The notes below the pieces were generated by a model, which did no database searches, had not been told where the DNA came from, and saw only the letters and a program-made list of their open reading frames with translations. The position numbers were made by a program, and so were the translations under genes. DNA of 64,000 bases from an uncultured Bacteroides sp. (GTDB taxonomy: Bacteria; Bacteroidota; Bacteroidia; Bacteroidales; Bacteroidaceae), in NCBI RefSeq assembly GCF_963678425.1, contig NZ_OY782855.1, forward strand, positions 1,736,001-1,800,000. The letters are read 5' to 3'. Each line of letters starts with the position of its first letter. Positions within the stretch are counted from its first letter, which is position 1. Shown in pieces: positions 9,697 to 18,861 of this stretch.

Positions 9697-10383
9697 TTAA
9701 TGGCTATCCTCATAGTTTATTGACTCTGAATTTAACAATTTATTCTCTTTCGGAATAATCTGGATAGAAAAATAATTAGCTTTTCCATCATAAGAATTCC
9801 ACCAGATTTCATCAAAACCTCTTCCAGAAATTAAAAATTCCACGTTATGTTTTTGAAAAACTATTCCAGCATTTTTCCAGAGTTGGTATATTCCAAGCAC
9901 GCGTTGATAAGACGTTTGAAATGCTAAATCGGAGTCTTTTTGAACGTTGTTATCAAAGTTATCTCCCATATAGCCCTCCAGAATCACCATGAAAAAAAAA
10001 TTGGGATCATCACGATAAGATTTCTGAAGAAAAGATTCGAGTGAATGACCAGCTGTTATCATTTCCTTTAAATAGACATCCTGAAGGTCGGCTTCGTTTC
10101 TTACAAAAATATTTTTTGCTTTCAACGATCTAATTATAAACTTATTACAAGAAGATACATACTCAAAGGTTGTATCAGAGCAGAATGACTGAATCTTGCT
10201 ATTAACCCTCTTTATACTTGAATATTCTCTTTCAATGGAAATTAATTTTTTATTCTGGTCAGTAATTTCTTTTGTTTTTCCACTAAACACCTTGAAACTT
10301 AAGCAAAATAAGACAAGCATAATAACAAACATACTTGTTAGTATGCCCACAAATCCCGGCCAATAAAAGTCTTTACTTTTCAT
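9697..10383 (-). CDS. MotB/OmpA-like single-pass membrane protein
   Basis: Last gene of the six-gene operon. Residues 9-30 form one transmembrane helix, 35-65 a charged, coiled-coil-like stretch, and about 90-210 resemble the OmpA/MotB peptidoglycan-binding fold: ILEGYMGDN (135-142), then DLAFQTSYQRVLGIYQLWKNAGI, then ISGRGFDE (185-192) and a closing FSIQII strand. This is the order of the GHTD / LSxxRAxxV / GxGxxxP motifs of the family, but with key residues changed. The helix has Gly13 where MotB-like stators have the ion-carrying Asp (alignment by eye). It follows a MotA/TolQ-like gene by 12 bp, so the two probably form a complex. It is not a flagellar MotB: no flagellar genes are present. 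Confidence 0.7.
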   Translation of the reverse strand: MKSKDFYWPGFVGILTSMFVIMLVLFCLSFKVFSGKTKEITDQNKKLISIEREYSSIKRVNSKIQSFCSDTTFEYVSSCNKFIIRSLKAKNIFVRNEADLQDVYLKEMITAGHSLESFLQKSYRDDPNFFFMVILEGYMGDNFDNNVQKDSDLAFQTSYQRVLGIYQLWKNAGIVFQKHNVEFLISGRGFDEIWWNSYDGKANYFSIQIIPKENKLLNSESINYEDSH

Positions 10384-10395
10384 TAATATTTTTTC

Positions 10396-11763
10396 TTAAT
10401 CGTCAGTATCACCTTCATAAGAATCATACGGATACATATTATCTGACTTCAACGACTTAATATCATCACCTATCCCTGAAAGCAGATTCTTCAAATCTTC
10501 TTCCTTTTGTGCATATAAAGATAACGTTTCGTTTATTCGCTTCATTTCATCTGTAATCACTTCCAGATAGGTCAACTTCTGGAACGGACTTTCATGGTTT
10601 GTAATTTCAAAAGCCTCCCTTATGGCAATCTCAAAATTATCCACTAAAGAACGGACGTTTTTCAGATTTGATTTCAGATATTCTTCAACAACCTCATTAC
10701 TTTGGTTTGTATAACTCTCAACCAGAGATTGCTTCTGATCGAGATCATCTAAATGCTTTTGAACCAGATTCAGTTGTTTGTTGCCTAATAACTGATTATC
10801 ACTAATTGACTCACCTAATTCATTTATACTCCTCTCAAATGTTGAAACACGATCAAGAAGCTTATGCATGATTGTCACGAACTGAGTACTATTTGCCATA
10901 ATTTTGTTCAGATCGTTCTGCTTTTGAACAAAGTCATCCATTGCGGGCAACATTTTGTCAACTCGTTCAAATATCTGCATATTAGTTTTGATGAGATCCT
11001 CATATCTACTGCTATACAGTTCATTCATAATTTGCTTTTGAGTACCTATTCCCACGGCAATAGTCTGCATATTTTCAGCTAAATTGACTACTGTAGTATT
11101 AATATTGCCAATATTACCAGCAAATACAGTATTGAAATTATCTAAAGTTCCTTTTAATCGTCCTAAAGCATCAATAATACTGCTTCCCATTCCCGGCAAT
11201 AGCTTTGTCTGAATAAATGTGTAATAAAGATCTTTTCTCCGGTCTTTTTCTCTGATGGCCCCTGTTAACTTATAATTAGCAATCGTTGATAAAAGGAGTC
11301 CCACAAAACTTCCTGCCATAGCAATAACCACGCCCCACAAGAAATTATTCAGTCCTTTTTCACTTAAAATTCCGATAAAATTGAGTGAAAACAAACCCAC
11401 ACCCACTCCGGCAAAAGTTCCCATCAGCCCAATGTACAGAGGAATAGAAATCCCAGAAGCAGCTTCCTCCTCTTTTGATAAGGAAACCCTCTCTGATAGA
11501 TTCTGAATAATATAAAAATCAGTGGTGCCCTGATTATTTATAAGATATGCATTTGTTGCATCAATTATTGAAGCAAATTCTTTTGATAACTTATTACTGT
11601 GCACACGGATTAATTGCGTTTCATTATCTGTTATAACCGCCAGTGTGTTTACAACAGGATATAAATGTTTAAGAGCCTTTATACTAACAGCCGACTTAAG
11701 GAAGAAAGCTATCTGAGCCCAGAAAACAAGTACAATTATAACAATAATTAAACCTATATGCAT
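10396..11763 (-). CDS. MotA/TolQ/ExbB-like channel protein with long cytoplasmic tail
   Basis: Predicted inner-membrane stator-like subunit. Three helices: about 3-23, 105-133 (contains IGLMGTFAGVGVGL) and 140-163 (FLWGVVIAMAGSFVGLLLST). The second and third match the conserved pair of the MotA/TolQ/ExbB family (LGLLGTVxGM and TxxGLxxAIP types). Residues ~165-440 are strongly helical and heptad-rich, far longer than in TolQ/ExbB (~230 residues). A long cytoplasmic tail is also known for ZorA of the Zorya defence system. Transcribed 17 bp after the Hsp70-like gene and 12 bp before the MotB-like gene. Its partner and any ion specificity are inferred. Confidence 0.72.
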   Translation of the reverse strand: MHIGLIIVIIVLVFWAQIAFFLKSAVSIKALKHLYPVVNTLAVITDNETQLIRVHSNKLSKEFASIIDATNAYLINNQGTTDFYIIQNLSERVSLSKEEEAASGISIPLYIGLMGTFAGVGVGLFSLNFIGILSEKGLNNFLWGVVIAMAGSFVGLLLSTIANYKLTGAIREKDRRKDLYYTFIQTKLLPGMGSSIIDALGRLKGTLDNFNTVFAGNIGNINTTVVNLAENMQTIAVGIGTQKQIMNELYSSRYEDLIKTNMQIFERVDKMLPAMDDFVQKQNDLNKIMANSTQFVTIMHKLLDRVSTFERSINELGESISDNQLLGNKQLNLVQKHLDDLDQKQSLVESYTNQSNEVVEEYLKSNLKNVRSLVDNFEIAIREAFEITNHESPFQKLTYLEVITDEMKRINETLSLYAQKEEDLKNLLSGIGDDIKSLKSDNMYPYDSYEGDTDD

Positions 11764-11780
11764 AATTATATATTAATTAT

Positions 11781-14700
11781 CTATTTAAACATCACTCTTC
11801 CTTTAGTCTGAACTTCCCATTTATTATCATTCAAATACAATTTTGCCGGTTCAAGTTCTTTCACTATTGTGCAATCCGATGTAGGATATTCTTCAAATTC
11901 AAGAAAAGGCTTAATCCAATTTTCCACATTCGGGATCAATTTGGAAGAAGTACTATCACTAGAAATAAGAGAAAGAGTAGCCACTGTAGGTTTTTCCGTT
12001 TCCACCATAATTTTGTAAACAGAATCCAAGCGCTGTTCTTTAGATAAATTCTTATGATAGAAAAATCCATTTCCATCCATATTTTTAGCAAAGAAAATCT
12101 CCTTATTAATAAACAGATCCAGATCATCTTTTGTAAATGCGGTCATAAAATCAATCAAACCAACAATTGGATAGAAGAACAATGTTTCAGACAGTTCTGC
12201 CTCATCTGCCTGACCTTTTGTATATTTAGAGAAGCCATTGTTGTAGTATCCCTCAACCTTACTTATCAATATACCTTCAAAGGCTTTCAGGTTAATATTT
12301 TCATTGAACTCCCTTCCCAGATGCAAATCCACAAACATCTTGCAATACAACTGAATAAACGATTTTACGTTTTCAATGACGCTATTCTTTAGTTCATCTC
12401 TTTTTTCACCTCGTACCTCCTTATAAGTATGGAAATTATATTTATCTTCATAATTAAGTTCGCAACCCATGAAAAGTGAATTTGAAAGTTTTACTGAATT
12501 GTCTTTGTATAATCCTCCATAGCAAGTAGATTCTTTTCTGTCTTTCTCAGGAAGAACGATCTGTATTTTCCGGTTTTTATCACCAAATATCTCCTGGAAA
12601 ATATAACTGCAATACTCGCCAATCGTCTTCTGGTTTCTGCTTAAAAGATCAATATACTTACTACCATTCCCACTAAAAATAATGCAAGAAGGGCAATCTT
12701 CACCCGCATCTTTTATAAATTGTGCGGCATGATATATCAAAGCCGAAAGATGAAAAAGAAAGATCTTTTTATACACTCCATTAGATAACTGATCACTTAT
12801 TTTAGAAGCATTTTCGTTTGCAAACCAGAAATTAATAATTTCAGCCGAGCTGTATTTCTCATTTGTCAGATACTGCTTGTTCAATCCATTAAGATTAGTA
12901 GATTTAAAATTGTCCGCTATCTTCTTCTGAATGCTTTTATAAATACCATTCTCCTTTACATTAGAAAAACTATTATATCCATTTCGCCACAAATCATTGC
13001 AAGCAAAATTCACTGAAGTTCCCTTCACGGGTATTTCATTCTTAAAGATCATAAAGTCTGTAGATCCACCACCGATATCAACGGTCAGAACAGAATCATT
13101 ATTCTCTAGTATACCACAATTTTTATAATAATAATACGGCGCTTCAGACTCTGTTACGTTGTAGAGCCCTGCTTTTTCACCAAAAAGAGTTGTGTAGTTT
13201 TTTTTCCACATCTGTTTGTAGTTCTCTTTTGCAGTCTGAGAGAAGCTTAGAGGATTAAACCAGGTCATTTTTGTCAGTTCAGGGTTCCCTCCATTCATTA
13301 TAATCTTATACTTCATCATTCTGAGAATCTCATTGATAAAGATTGAAACTCTTTCTTTATCCTTAATCTCCTCACTCCACTTAATGTTGCTCACTATGGC
13401 CTGTTCTTTCCGAATTTCTCTTTTCTCATAAGTAAAAGATATATTACTATTATTCAACAATTTAAGTTCCCCACTTTCATTGCTTTTTTCACACAATGCC
13501 GTACGAATGGGGAAACTGTATTTTTCATTTCCCCTGCTCATTATTACAGGAGGGATAAATTCGGAAGCCTGGATATCAAGTGTAGACTCATCAAAACCGA
13601 AAAATTCCTCATAAAGGGAAGTTATCTTCTTATCATTTCCCTCATTATTAGCTGGGGCATGCAACATCACCACCTGCCTGTCATCTGGTGTAATCTCAAA
13701 AGGTTTGGGTTTAATACCATTATCTCCCGTAAATGCAATGAAGGTGTTTGTGGTACCGAAATCCACGGCAACATGAAACTCTTTCGGACCAATCTTCTTC
13801 TTGTTCCATTTTGGAATAATCAAGCCTTCGGCTTTGTTCGCAAAATCGACCGGGAATGATAAACGAATAAGGGAAAAAGTAGAATTGTTTACCTGATAGT
13901 ACACCGATCCCAGATCATTACCTTCATCAATAAGTCGTCTCTCATATCTCGTACAATAGATATTCATAGACTCATTCTTCTCAACTTCCTGAATCGGTTG
14001 ATAGTATTCATTTACCTTTCTGAAGAAAGTCAGGTTATATAAAGAAACTGGTATTTTTTTATTCGCATCAGCAATGGCAAGCATTATCTTGTAATAATTA
14101 TTATCCTGAGTAGGATTATCATAAGCATCCACTACCTGTAAAAATGGGAAAATGCCAAGGTTCACATTAGCCACATACTCTTCTAAAGCAATTATTGTGT
14201 ACTTTTCTTCTGAATCCCCTGTACTTATCTGCTTCCTGTATATCTGAGTCTTCTGTTTATTATCGCCTGGCAATGTCAACAAAACTTTCACCTCTTTGGC
14301 TGATTCCTGGAATTCAACCTTCAGGTCCTGATAATCTACGCTATTAAGAGCCTCAACACGCAATGGCAACAGATAATCGTAATTACGTTCTTTCTTATCA
14401 TTGATATAAGTACCACAGATAAAGCAATCAGTATCTATTTTAAAACGTACTTTTATCAAATGATCAGTAAAGAAGTTCATCGAATTAATTCCAGTGCTCT
14501 TACAAATCTCCACCCCATTGATGCAAACATTACTATTATCTTCACTCAGCACAGGCTTTGTCTCAACCATATCAATATTACTCAGATTAATCTGCTGTGC
14601 CCAGTATTTTATATAATTTCTAAAATTAGCGACATGATCAGAAGTGCACTTTTCCACTATGCTCAGCACATACTTCTGAAACAGCACGTCTCTCTCTTCA

Positions 14701-15314
14701 AACAAGCGTATACCTGTAAAATATTTCTTTTTAGTATTGGGATTTATCAAATCAAAATTTTCCTGATAACCAGGATTCATAAAACTTCTATCCTCATATT
14801 TATCCAGATTAGGAGTTGTAAAAAAGAACGTAAAAGGCGAAGAACCAGCCAAGATCTGATTTTTATATTTAATCATCACGAATTCATCCATTGCTCCAAA
14901 AGAATTATCAGTCAGATAATTTTCCAGAGAATCTGCCAAATGGTTTGAATCAACGTTTCTTAGCTCCTGAAGTCCCTTTTGTTTATTCCAGATCTTTATT
15001 CTCAATTCGTCCTTATTATCTTCATGGAATTTCAGATTGAACATTATCTCAAATGCATCCAGACAATCAGAAACAATAAATTTATAACATTCTCCGCAAT
15101 TATTAGTCTTATTCAGCAGATCATATGTAAGCATAGAAAATGCATCGTTCACTACATACAGTCGGGCCAATGGAGAAGGAACAGCATTCAAAGCTTTGCC
15201 ATCTTTTGTACTCTTATCCTTCACCTTACCGGCAATCATCCCCTGATTTATCGGTCCGCATGAGCTCCATTCATTTTTAGAAGCACCGGTAGCACATATA
15301 TTCAGTTCTTTCAT
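11781..15314 (-). CDS. Giant Hsp70/actin-fold ATPase-like protein
   Basis: A 1177-residue protein without signal peptide or membrane helix, so probably cytoplasmic. The actin/Hsp70 nucleotide-binding motifs are clear and correctly ordered: phosphate-1 VDFGTTNT (Asp518), phosphate-2 VDIGGGSTD (Asp746) and adenosine FSGNGSKY (Gly882). The ~510 residues before them and the last ~250 are not recognised; the N-terminal part includes a compact AVPSPLARLYVVNDAF segment (44-59). DnaK has ~640 residues and no such N-terminal extension. It sits in the middle of the operon, 11 bp after the tubulin-like gene. It probably binds ATP; whether it polymerises, acts as a chaperone or drives the membrane pair is unknown. 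Confidence 0.78.
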   Translation of the reverse strand: MKELNICATGASKNEWSSCGPINQGMIAGKVKDKSTKDGKALNAVPSPLARLYVVNDAFSMLTYDLLNKTNNCGECYKFIVSDCLDAFEIMFNLKFHEDNKDELRIKIWNKQKGLQELRNVDSNHLADSLENYLTDNSFGAMDEFVMIKYKNQILAGSSPFTFFFTTPNLDKYEDRSFMNPGYQENFDLINPNTKKKYFTGIRLFEERDVLFQKYVLSIVEKCTSDHVANFRNYIKYWAQQINLSNIDMVETKPVLSEDNSNVCINGVEICKSTGINSMNFFTDHLIKVRFKIDTDCFICGTYINDKKERNYDYLLPLRVEALNSVDYQDLKVEFQESAKEVKVLLTLPGDNKQKTQIYRKQISTGDSEEKYTIIALEEYVANVNLGIFPFLQVVDAYDNPTQDNNYYKIMLAIADANKKIPVSLYNLTFFRKVNEYYQPIQEVEKNESMNIYCTRYERRLIDEGNDLGSVYYQVNNSTFSLIRLSFPVDFANKAEGLIIPKWNKKKIGPKEFHVAVDFGTTNTFIAFTGDNGIKPKPFEITPDDRQVVMLHAPANNEGNDKKITSLYEEFFGFDESTLDIQASEFIPPVIMSRGNEKYSFPIRTALCEKSNESGELKLLNNSNISFTYEKREIRKEQAIVSNIKWSEEIKDKERVSIFINEILRMMKYKIIMNGGNPELTKMTWFNPLSFSQTAKENYKQMWKKNYTTLFGEKAGLYNVTESEAPYYYYKNCGILENNDSVLTVDIGGGSTDFMIFKNEIPVKGTSVNFACNDLWRNGYNSFSNVKENGIYKSIQKKIADNFKSTNLNGLNKQYLTNEKYSSAEIINFWFANENASKISDQLSNGVYKKIFLFHLSALIYHAAQFIKDAGEDCPSCIIFSGNGSKYIDLLSRNQKTIGEYCSYIFQEIFGDKNRKIQIVLPEKDRKESTCYGGLYKDNSVKLSNSLFMGCELNYEDKYNFHTYKEVRGEKRDELKNSVIENVKSFIQLYCKMFVDLHLGREFNENINLKAFEGILISKVEGYYNNGFSKYTKGQADEAELSETLFFYPIVGLIDFMTAFTKDDLDLFINKEIFFAKNMDGNGFFYHKNLSKEQRLDSVYKIMVETEKPTVATLSLISSDSTSSKLIPNVENWIKPFLEFEEYPTSDCTIVKELEPAKLYLNDNKWEVQTKGRVMFK

Positions 15315-15325
15315 ACAGCCGTTTT

Positions 15326-16786
15326 TTACTTTATAAACTTATTTATATTATCTATTGCTTCATACATCATTTCTGTGTATTGTTCATACACATTATCCAT
15401 ATTCTGCTTTTTATATTTCTTTTCTAACAAAATCATCTCATGAAGATAGTAGGATAAACCATACGGTATTTTAGTCCACAAACAGTTCTTTGTATTTGAA
15501 AACTCATGCCCCTGAAGCGGAAAATCATTAAGTATTCTGTTCTCACTCAAACGAAACGGAGCAAAAGTTCTGTCATTATTACTTAACTCTTTCAGCCACT
15601 TATAAAAATCCTTGTTAAATTCATCCAGGAGCTGAAAAAAGCCACTGTTATAAAACGTATCATTAAATCCGGAAGTTTGCCTTAACGGAAAATCCTTTTC
15701 TCCTTTAACCAGATCATTGACAACCGTAAAAGTGTAATAGTTCAACAAGGAATAGATAATTTCCTGATGAGCCATACCAATATTATCCCAGTTAAGCACT
15801 TCTGCATTCTTATCTATACAGATACTATAATATTCAGTTTTACGATCTGCGGGCTTTTTATTTTGATTAGCCGGCGTATTCTTTATAAAATGGAGTACAG
15901 AAGTAGCCGACATAAACTCAATGAAATGAGTTCCATTCTGCTGCGACTCTTCATCGTTGATATATGGTTTCTGCTGTTTATCATCTGCTATATAATATAA
16001 ACTGTCCACCTTCAGCTCTTTATCATAATAACTTAGTGCAGCTTTGGTTTTGGTAATAAAACAACTGGAATTAATATCATTATTAGGGTCCTCCTTTTTA
16101 GGAGGCGTGAGTTCAAAATACGGCATTACAGCGATAGCCCCTATACTGGCATTCTGCAGATATGTGTTTCCGCAAGAGCGAATTTTTTTTACCAATAATG
16201 GAAAACCACTTGCACCAGTACCACCAAAGACAGAAGCTACAATAAAGACCTTATCGCCCTGACCAAATTTAGCTGTAAACTGCTGAAACCAATTCTGACC
16301 TTCAAAATTATTAAGTACCACACACCCTACATTGGGGCTTCCCTTAAATCCCACAGCCAGTGACCTGTTTATATTTGATTCGGAATAAAGCAGATTAATT
16401 AAATCCTGACTAGCAGAATCTGTCGGCAATTTACTTTTCCGGATAAACTCACCAAAGCTGCAATCCAGGCGCAGATCATAATCAAAATTAGGATTCCCAT
16501 CATCATTAAGCCCAAGATTGTCCAAGGACACTAACCGGGTATGAAAGAAATTATCTCCGGGAACAGTTCCCATCGTAATCATGCTTCTTATTTCGCAATA
16601 CTTATCTAGTGTCTTTTTACAGTTCGTAAACTCATCCAAAGACTTATGAGGATCAATTAGCACTGGGATAATATCCTCATCTTCACCTTTTTCATTACAC
16701 GCTTTATAGCCTGATGCCAGAAGCATTGTCAGGGATTTCATCACCCTGAGCCCGGTTCCACCGATACAAAACAGGAATGTACTCAT
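15326..16786 (-). CDS. Tubulin/FtsZ-superfamily protein (Tubulin_2-like)
   Basis: 486 residues. The N-terminus holds a glycine-rich nucleotide loop (CIGGTG, Gly9-Gly12) after a short strand, and a second loop FGGTGASG at 187-194 sits where FtsZ and tubulin have GGGTGSG. The second loop follows a hydrophobic strand (KVFIVASV) and precedes a helix, as in the T4 loop. The rest is too divergent for domain calls. This fits the Tubulin_2-type group, often annotated as tubulin-like protein, rather than FtsZ itself. It is encoded 2 bp after the small membrane protein and 11 bp before the Hsp70-like gene. GTP binding is likely; polymerisation is not shown. Confidence 0.72.
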   Translation of the reverse strand: MSTFLFCIGGTGLRVMKSLTMLLASGYKACNEKGEDEDIIPVLIDPHKSLDEFTNCKKTLDKYCEIRSMITMGTVPGDNFFHTRLVSLDNLGLNDDGNPNFDYDLRLDCSFGEFIRKSKLPTDSASQDLINLLYSESNINRSLAVGFKGSPNVGCVVLNNFEGQNWFQQFTAKFGQGDKVFIVASVFGGTGASGFPLLVKKIRSCGNTYLQNASIGAIAVMPYFELTPPKKEDPNNDINSSCFITKTKAALSYYDKELKVDSLYYIADDKQQKPYINDEESQQNGTHFIEFMSATSVLHFIKNTPANQNKKPADRKTEYYSICIDKNAEVLNWDNIGMAHQEIIYSLLNYYTFTVVNDLVKGEKDFPLRQTSGFNDTFYNSGFFQLLDEFNKDFYKWLKELSNNDRTFAPFRLSENRILNDFPLQGHEFSNTKNCLWTKIPYGLSYYLHEMILLEKKYKKQNMDNVYEQYTEMMYEAIDNINKFIK

Positions 16787-16788
16787 AG

Positions 16789-17226
16789 TCAGAATAGTTT
16801 AAATGGTGTCGTTTTTGCATTTGTAAAGCCATTAAATAAAATAGAGAAAAAGAAGTATGCAATTATGCTGTACACACAATTGATAATCACTATTCCAAAC
16901 AGATACCTACCAAACGGGATATTGATATTAACCTGGAATTTTATTATAAAAAAAGTAATAATTCCGGTTAGTATAGAACAAAGGAATCCAGCCATTAACC
17001 AATATTTCTTTTTATAAAACAATCCCGGCAGGTTATTCAGCCAAATATAATAAAACACCCATGTCAAAGCGACTAATAAGAACATTACCGTTCCTATAAC
17101 CAAATACTGATTTTCGAACAGAACCTGAACCTTTTTTGCAGCTTCCATTTCCATCTCATCAGGGGAAAAGCTGTTGATAAAATCAGACCATTTCCCTATA
17201 AACAGTTCTAGTAATGAATCGTACAT
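16789..17226 (-). CDS. Small three-helix membrane protein, unrecognised
   Basis: 145 residues. A ~40-residue acidic/amphipathic N-terminus is followed by three hydrophobic segments at about 43-64, 75-96 and 105-128, and a short polar C-terminus. No family is recognised. It lies 17 bp after the vWA-like lipoprotein gene and 2 bp before the tubulin-like gene, so it is almost certainly part of the same transcript, perhaps as the membrane anchor of the complex (inference). Confidence 0.7.
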   Translation of the reverse strand: MYDSLLELFIGKWSDFINSFSPDEMEMEAAKKVQVLFENQYLVIGTVMFLLVALTWVFYYIWLNNLPGLFYKKKYWLMAGFLCSILTGIITFFIIKFQVNINIPFGRYLFGIVIINCVYSIIAYFFFSILFNGFTNAKTTPFKLF

Positions 17227-17243
17227 AATTCATATTTTTAAGG

Positions 17244-18512
17244 TTATCTTTTTCCTTCAGAAATTAAAATCACAAAGGGATCTTTATAATAATATTTACT
17301 TTGTTTATCTGTATTATAAGCCCTCTTCAACCCAGCCTGCAGTTGTTCAAAACTGATTGTTTTATCATATTCAGACTCGTATTTAGCTCCACAAACAGAC
17401 GAAAGCCAATCTGGTTCCTTTCTGCTTACAGAAACAGAAACTTGCGTTGATCCATTTAAAATATCAGAGACCTTAATCTTTATAAAATGAGTTGCATGCA
17501 CCTTATAAGCAGCGTCCTTACTTCCGTTACCAAAGTCAAAACTTGCACTATCAAGGACTTCTTCAACAGCAGCTTTTGCATTTTCAGCTTTCACTTTCAG
17601 CTGCTGCATTAGCAATGTTTTATCATTTAAAAGATGCTGAGGTAGTTTACTCAGATCTACTGCCAGATAAAAACTAACAGGCGATTCCTTGTTTATATCA
17701 CCAATTGTGTAATACAAATTATTAGTAGATTCGTATGTAATGCCATTCACTATACCTTTATTGGCCAGCAGTGTATACATAGGAGTTTTAAATTCATTCC
17801 TATAAAAAGACAATTCGCCCAATAGATTTTCCTTACTGATACATTGTATAATCTTTTGTTTCATTTTATTCAACGGAAGATCATTTCCAATTAAAATGAT
17901 ATAGTAGGGACTTCTATCAAATATTTTACCTTTTCGGGTGATATAAGAAGAAGTCACTCCAATAATTGAGAAAGCATACGGAGTATTCTGTACAGCATTC
18001 TTTACATCAGTACCATACTGAGTAAGAAGTACATCTGCCTGACTACCTGTAGGAGAATATTTCATATCCGAGATAAACATCCCTACATCATTTTTGCCTA
18101 GAGACTGAACTACTTGTTTCAGCATTTGCGGGATATGCGTAGAACCTGCAAAACGGAAATTACCGCCATTCATATTTTTTCTAAAATCGGCCAGTGTCAT
18201 TTTTGCTACTGGTTCACTGGCATCTCTGAAAAGATGCACTGAATCAATCTTATTATAAAATTCATTCAGCACCGACCATACATCAGATTTAAAGCCCGTA
18301 CTTTTGTTAGCCTGAAAAAAGCCACTCATACTTTCGGAGCTTTCTATAAAACATTTTATCTTCCCCTCCTTGTAGTTAACATCCGGCAAAGGAGAATCTT
18401 TCAGCATTCCCTTATCGTCAAATAAGCTATAATTATCCGGGTTGATATTTTTGTTATATCCACAGCTTGAGAGAAGAGTTAAAGCCAGGCAGATAAAGAG
18501 TGTTTTTTTCAT
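17244..18512 (-). CDS. vWA-like lipoprotein heading the operon
   Basis: First gene of the six-gene operon. The ATG at 18512 is preferred over one eight codons upstream (18536) because it puts a classical lipoprotein signal at the N-terminus: MKKTLFICLALTLLSSC, lipobox Cys17. A vWA-type metal site can be traced: E57-x-S59-x-S61 in the place of DxSxS after a hydrophobic strand, a Thr at 125 (GSTH) and Asp149 in MFISDM. The first ligand is Glu, not Asp. The C-terminal ~200 residues are unassigned. It probably faces the periplasm or is membrane-anchored there. A -7 box (18571-18578) lies 59 bases upstream. Confidence 0.72.
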   Translation of the reverse strand: MKKTLFICLALTLLSSCGYNKNINPDNYSLFDDKGMLKDSPLPDVNYKEGKIKCFIESSESMSGFFQANKSTGFKSDVWSVLNEFYNKIDSVHLFRDASEPVAKMTLADFRKNMNGGNFRFAGSTHIPQMLKQVVQSLGKNDVGMFISDMKYSPTGSQADVLLTQYGTDVKNAVQNTPYAFSIIGVTSSYITRKGKIFDRSPYYIILIGNDLPLNKMKQKIIQCISKENLLGELSFYRNEFKTPMYTLLANKGIVNGITYESTNNLYYTIGDINKESPVSFYLAVDLSKLPQHLLNDKTLLMQQLKVKAENAKAAVEEVLDSASFDFGNGSKDAAYKVHATHFIKIKVSDILNGSTQVSVSVSRKEPDWLSSVCGAKYESEYDKTISFEQLQAGLKRAYNTDKQSKYYYKDPFVILISEGKR

Positions 18513-18570
18513 ATTAATCAGATTATAAATGAACATCTTATGTTATTTAAGGATAACTGTTTAATAACTA

Positions 18571-18578
18571 CAAATATA
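18571..18578 (-). promoter_or_regulatory. -7 box of the motor-like operon
   Basis: Reads TATATTTG on the minus strand, an exact TAnnTTTG match, 59 bases before the preferred ATG and downstream of a terminator. This shows that the operon is transcribed on its own. The -33 TTTG is not clear. Confidence 0.5.
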
Positions 18579-18632
18579 TCAAAAAAAAGATACAATGCTA
18601 CTTTTTTATCAAAAATCTTTAAATATAACAAA

Positions 18633-18661
18633 AAAAAGCCATCAAATGTTGATGACTTTTT
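18633..18661. terminator. Hairpin terminator after the lipoprotein/Wzi unit
   Basis: Arms 18633-18645 and 18649-18661, 13 bp with one mismatch and a 3-nt loop. Both flanks are A/T runs, with a T7 run on the minus strand. It lies about 200 bases after the lipoprotein stop codon. Confidence 0.7.
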
Positions 18662-18861
18662 CCGATTTCTGCTTTATTCTTTTTCTTTCTCGTAATAGCT
18701 CCAAACAATATCTGAGAAAGTAGTTCCTATTGATAAAACAACAATAAAGTACTAATTACTGCATTAAAGCACACCTTTGTGCAAAAAGAACGAAATATAA
18801 AAAGGCTAATATCATTATTATTAAAAAGGATCAAGCAAAGTTCCAAAGCTTAAGATATTTT

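Larger units (their letters stand above)
18513..18861. other. Promoter/terminator spacer
   Basis: 349 bases without a gene. It holds the leader and -7 box of the motor-like operon (18571-18578), then the terminator of the upstream lipoprotein/Wzi unit (18633-18661). A further small GCACA/TGTGC hairpin near 18766-18779 has no clear role. Confidence 0.5.

Noticed and set aside
10396..11763. Flagellar MotA/MotB or Zorya identification
   Set aside because: No flagellar genes, no ZorC/D/E, and the key Asp is absent; kept only as an architectural resemblance.
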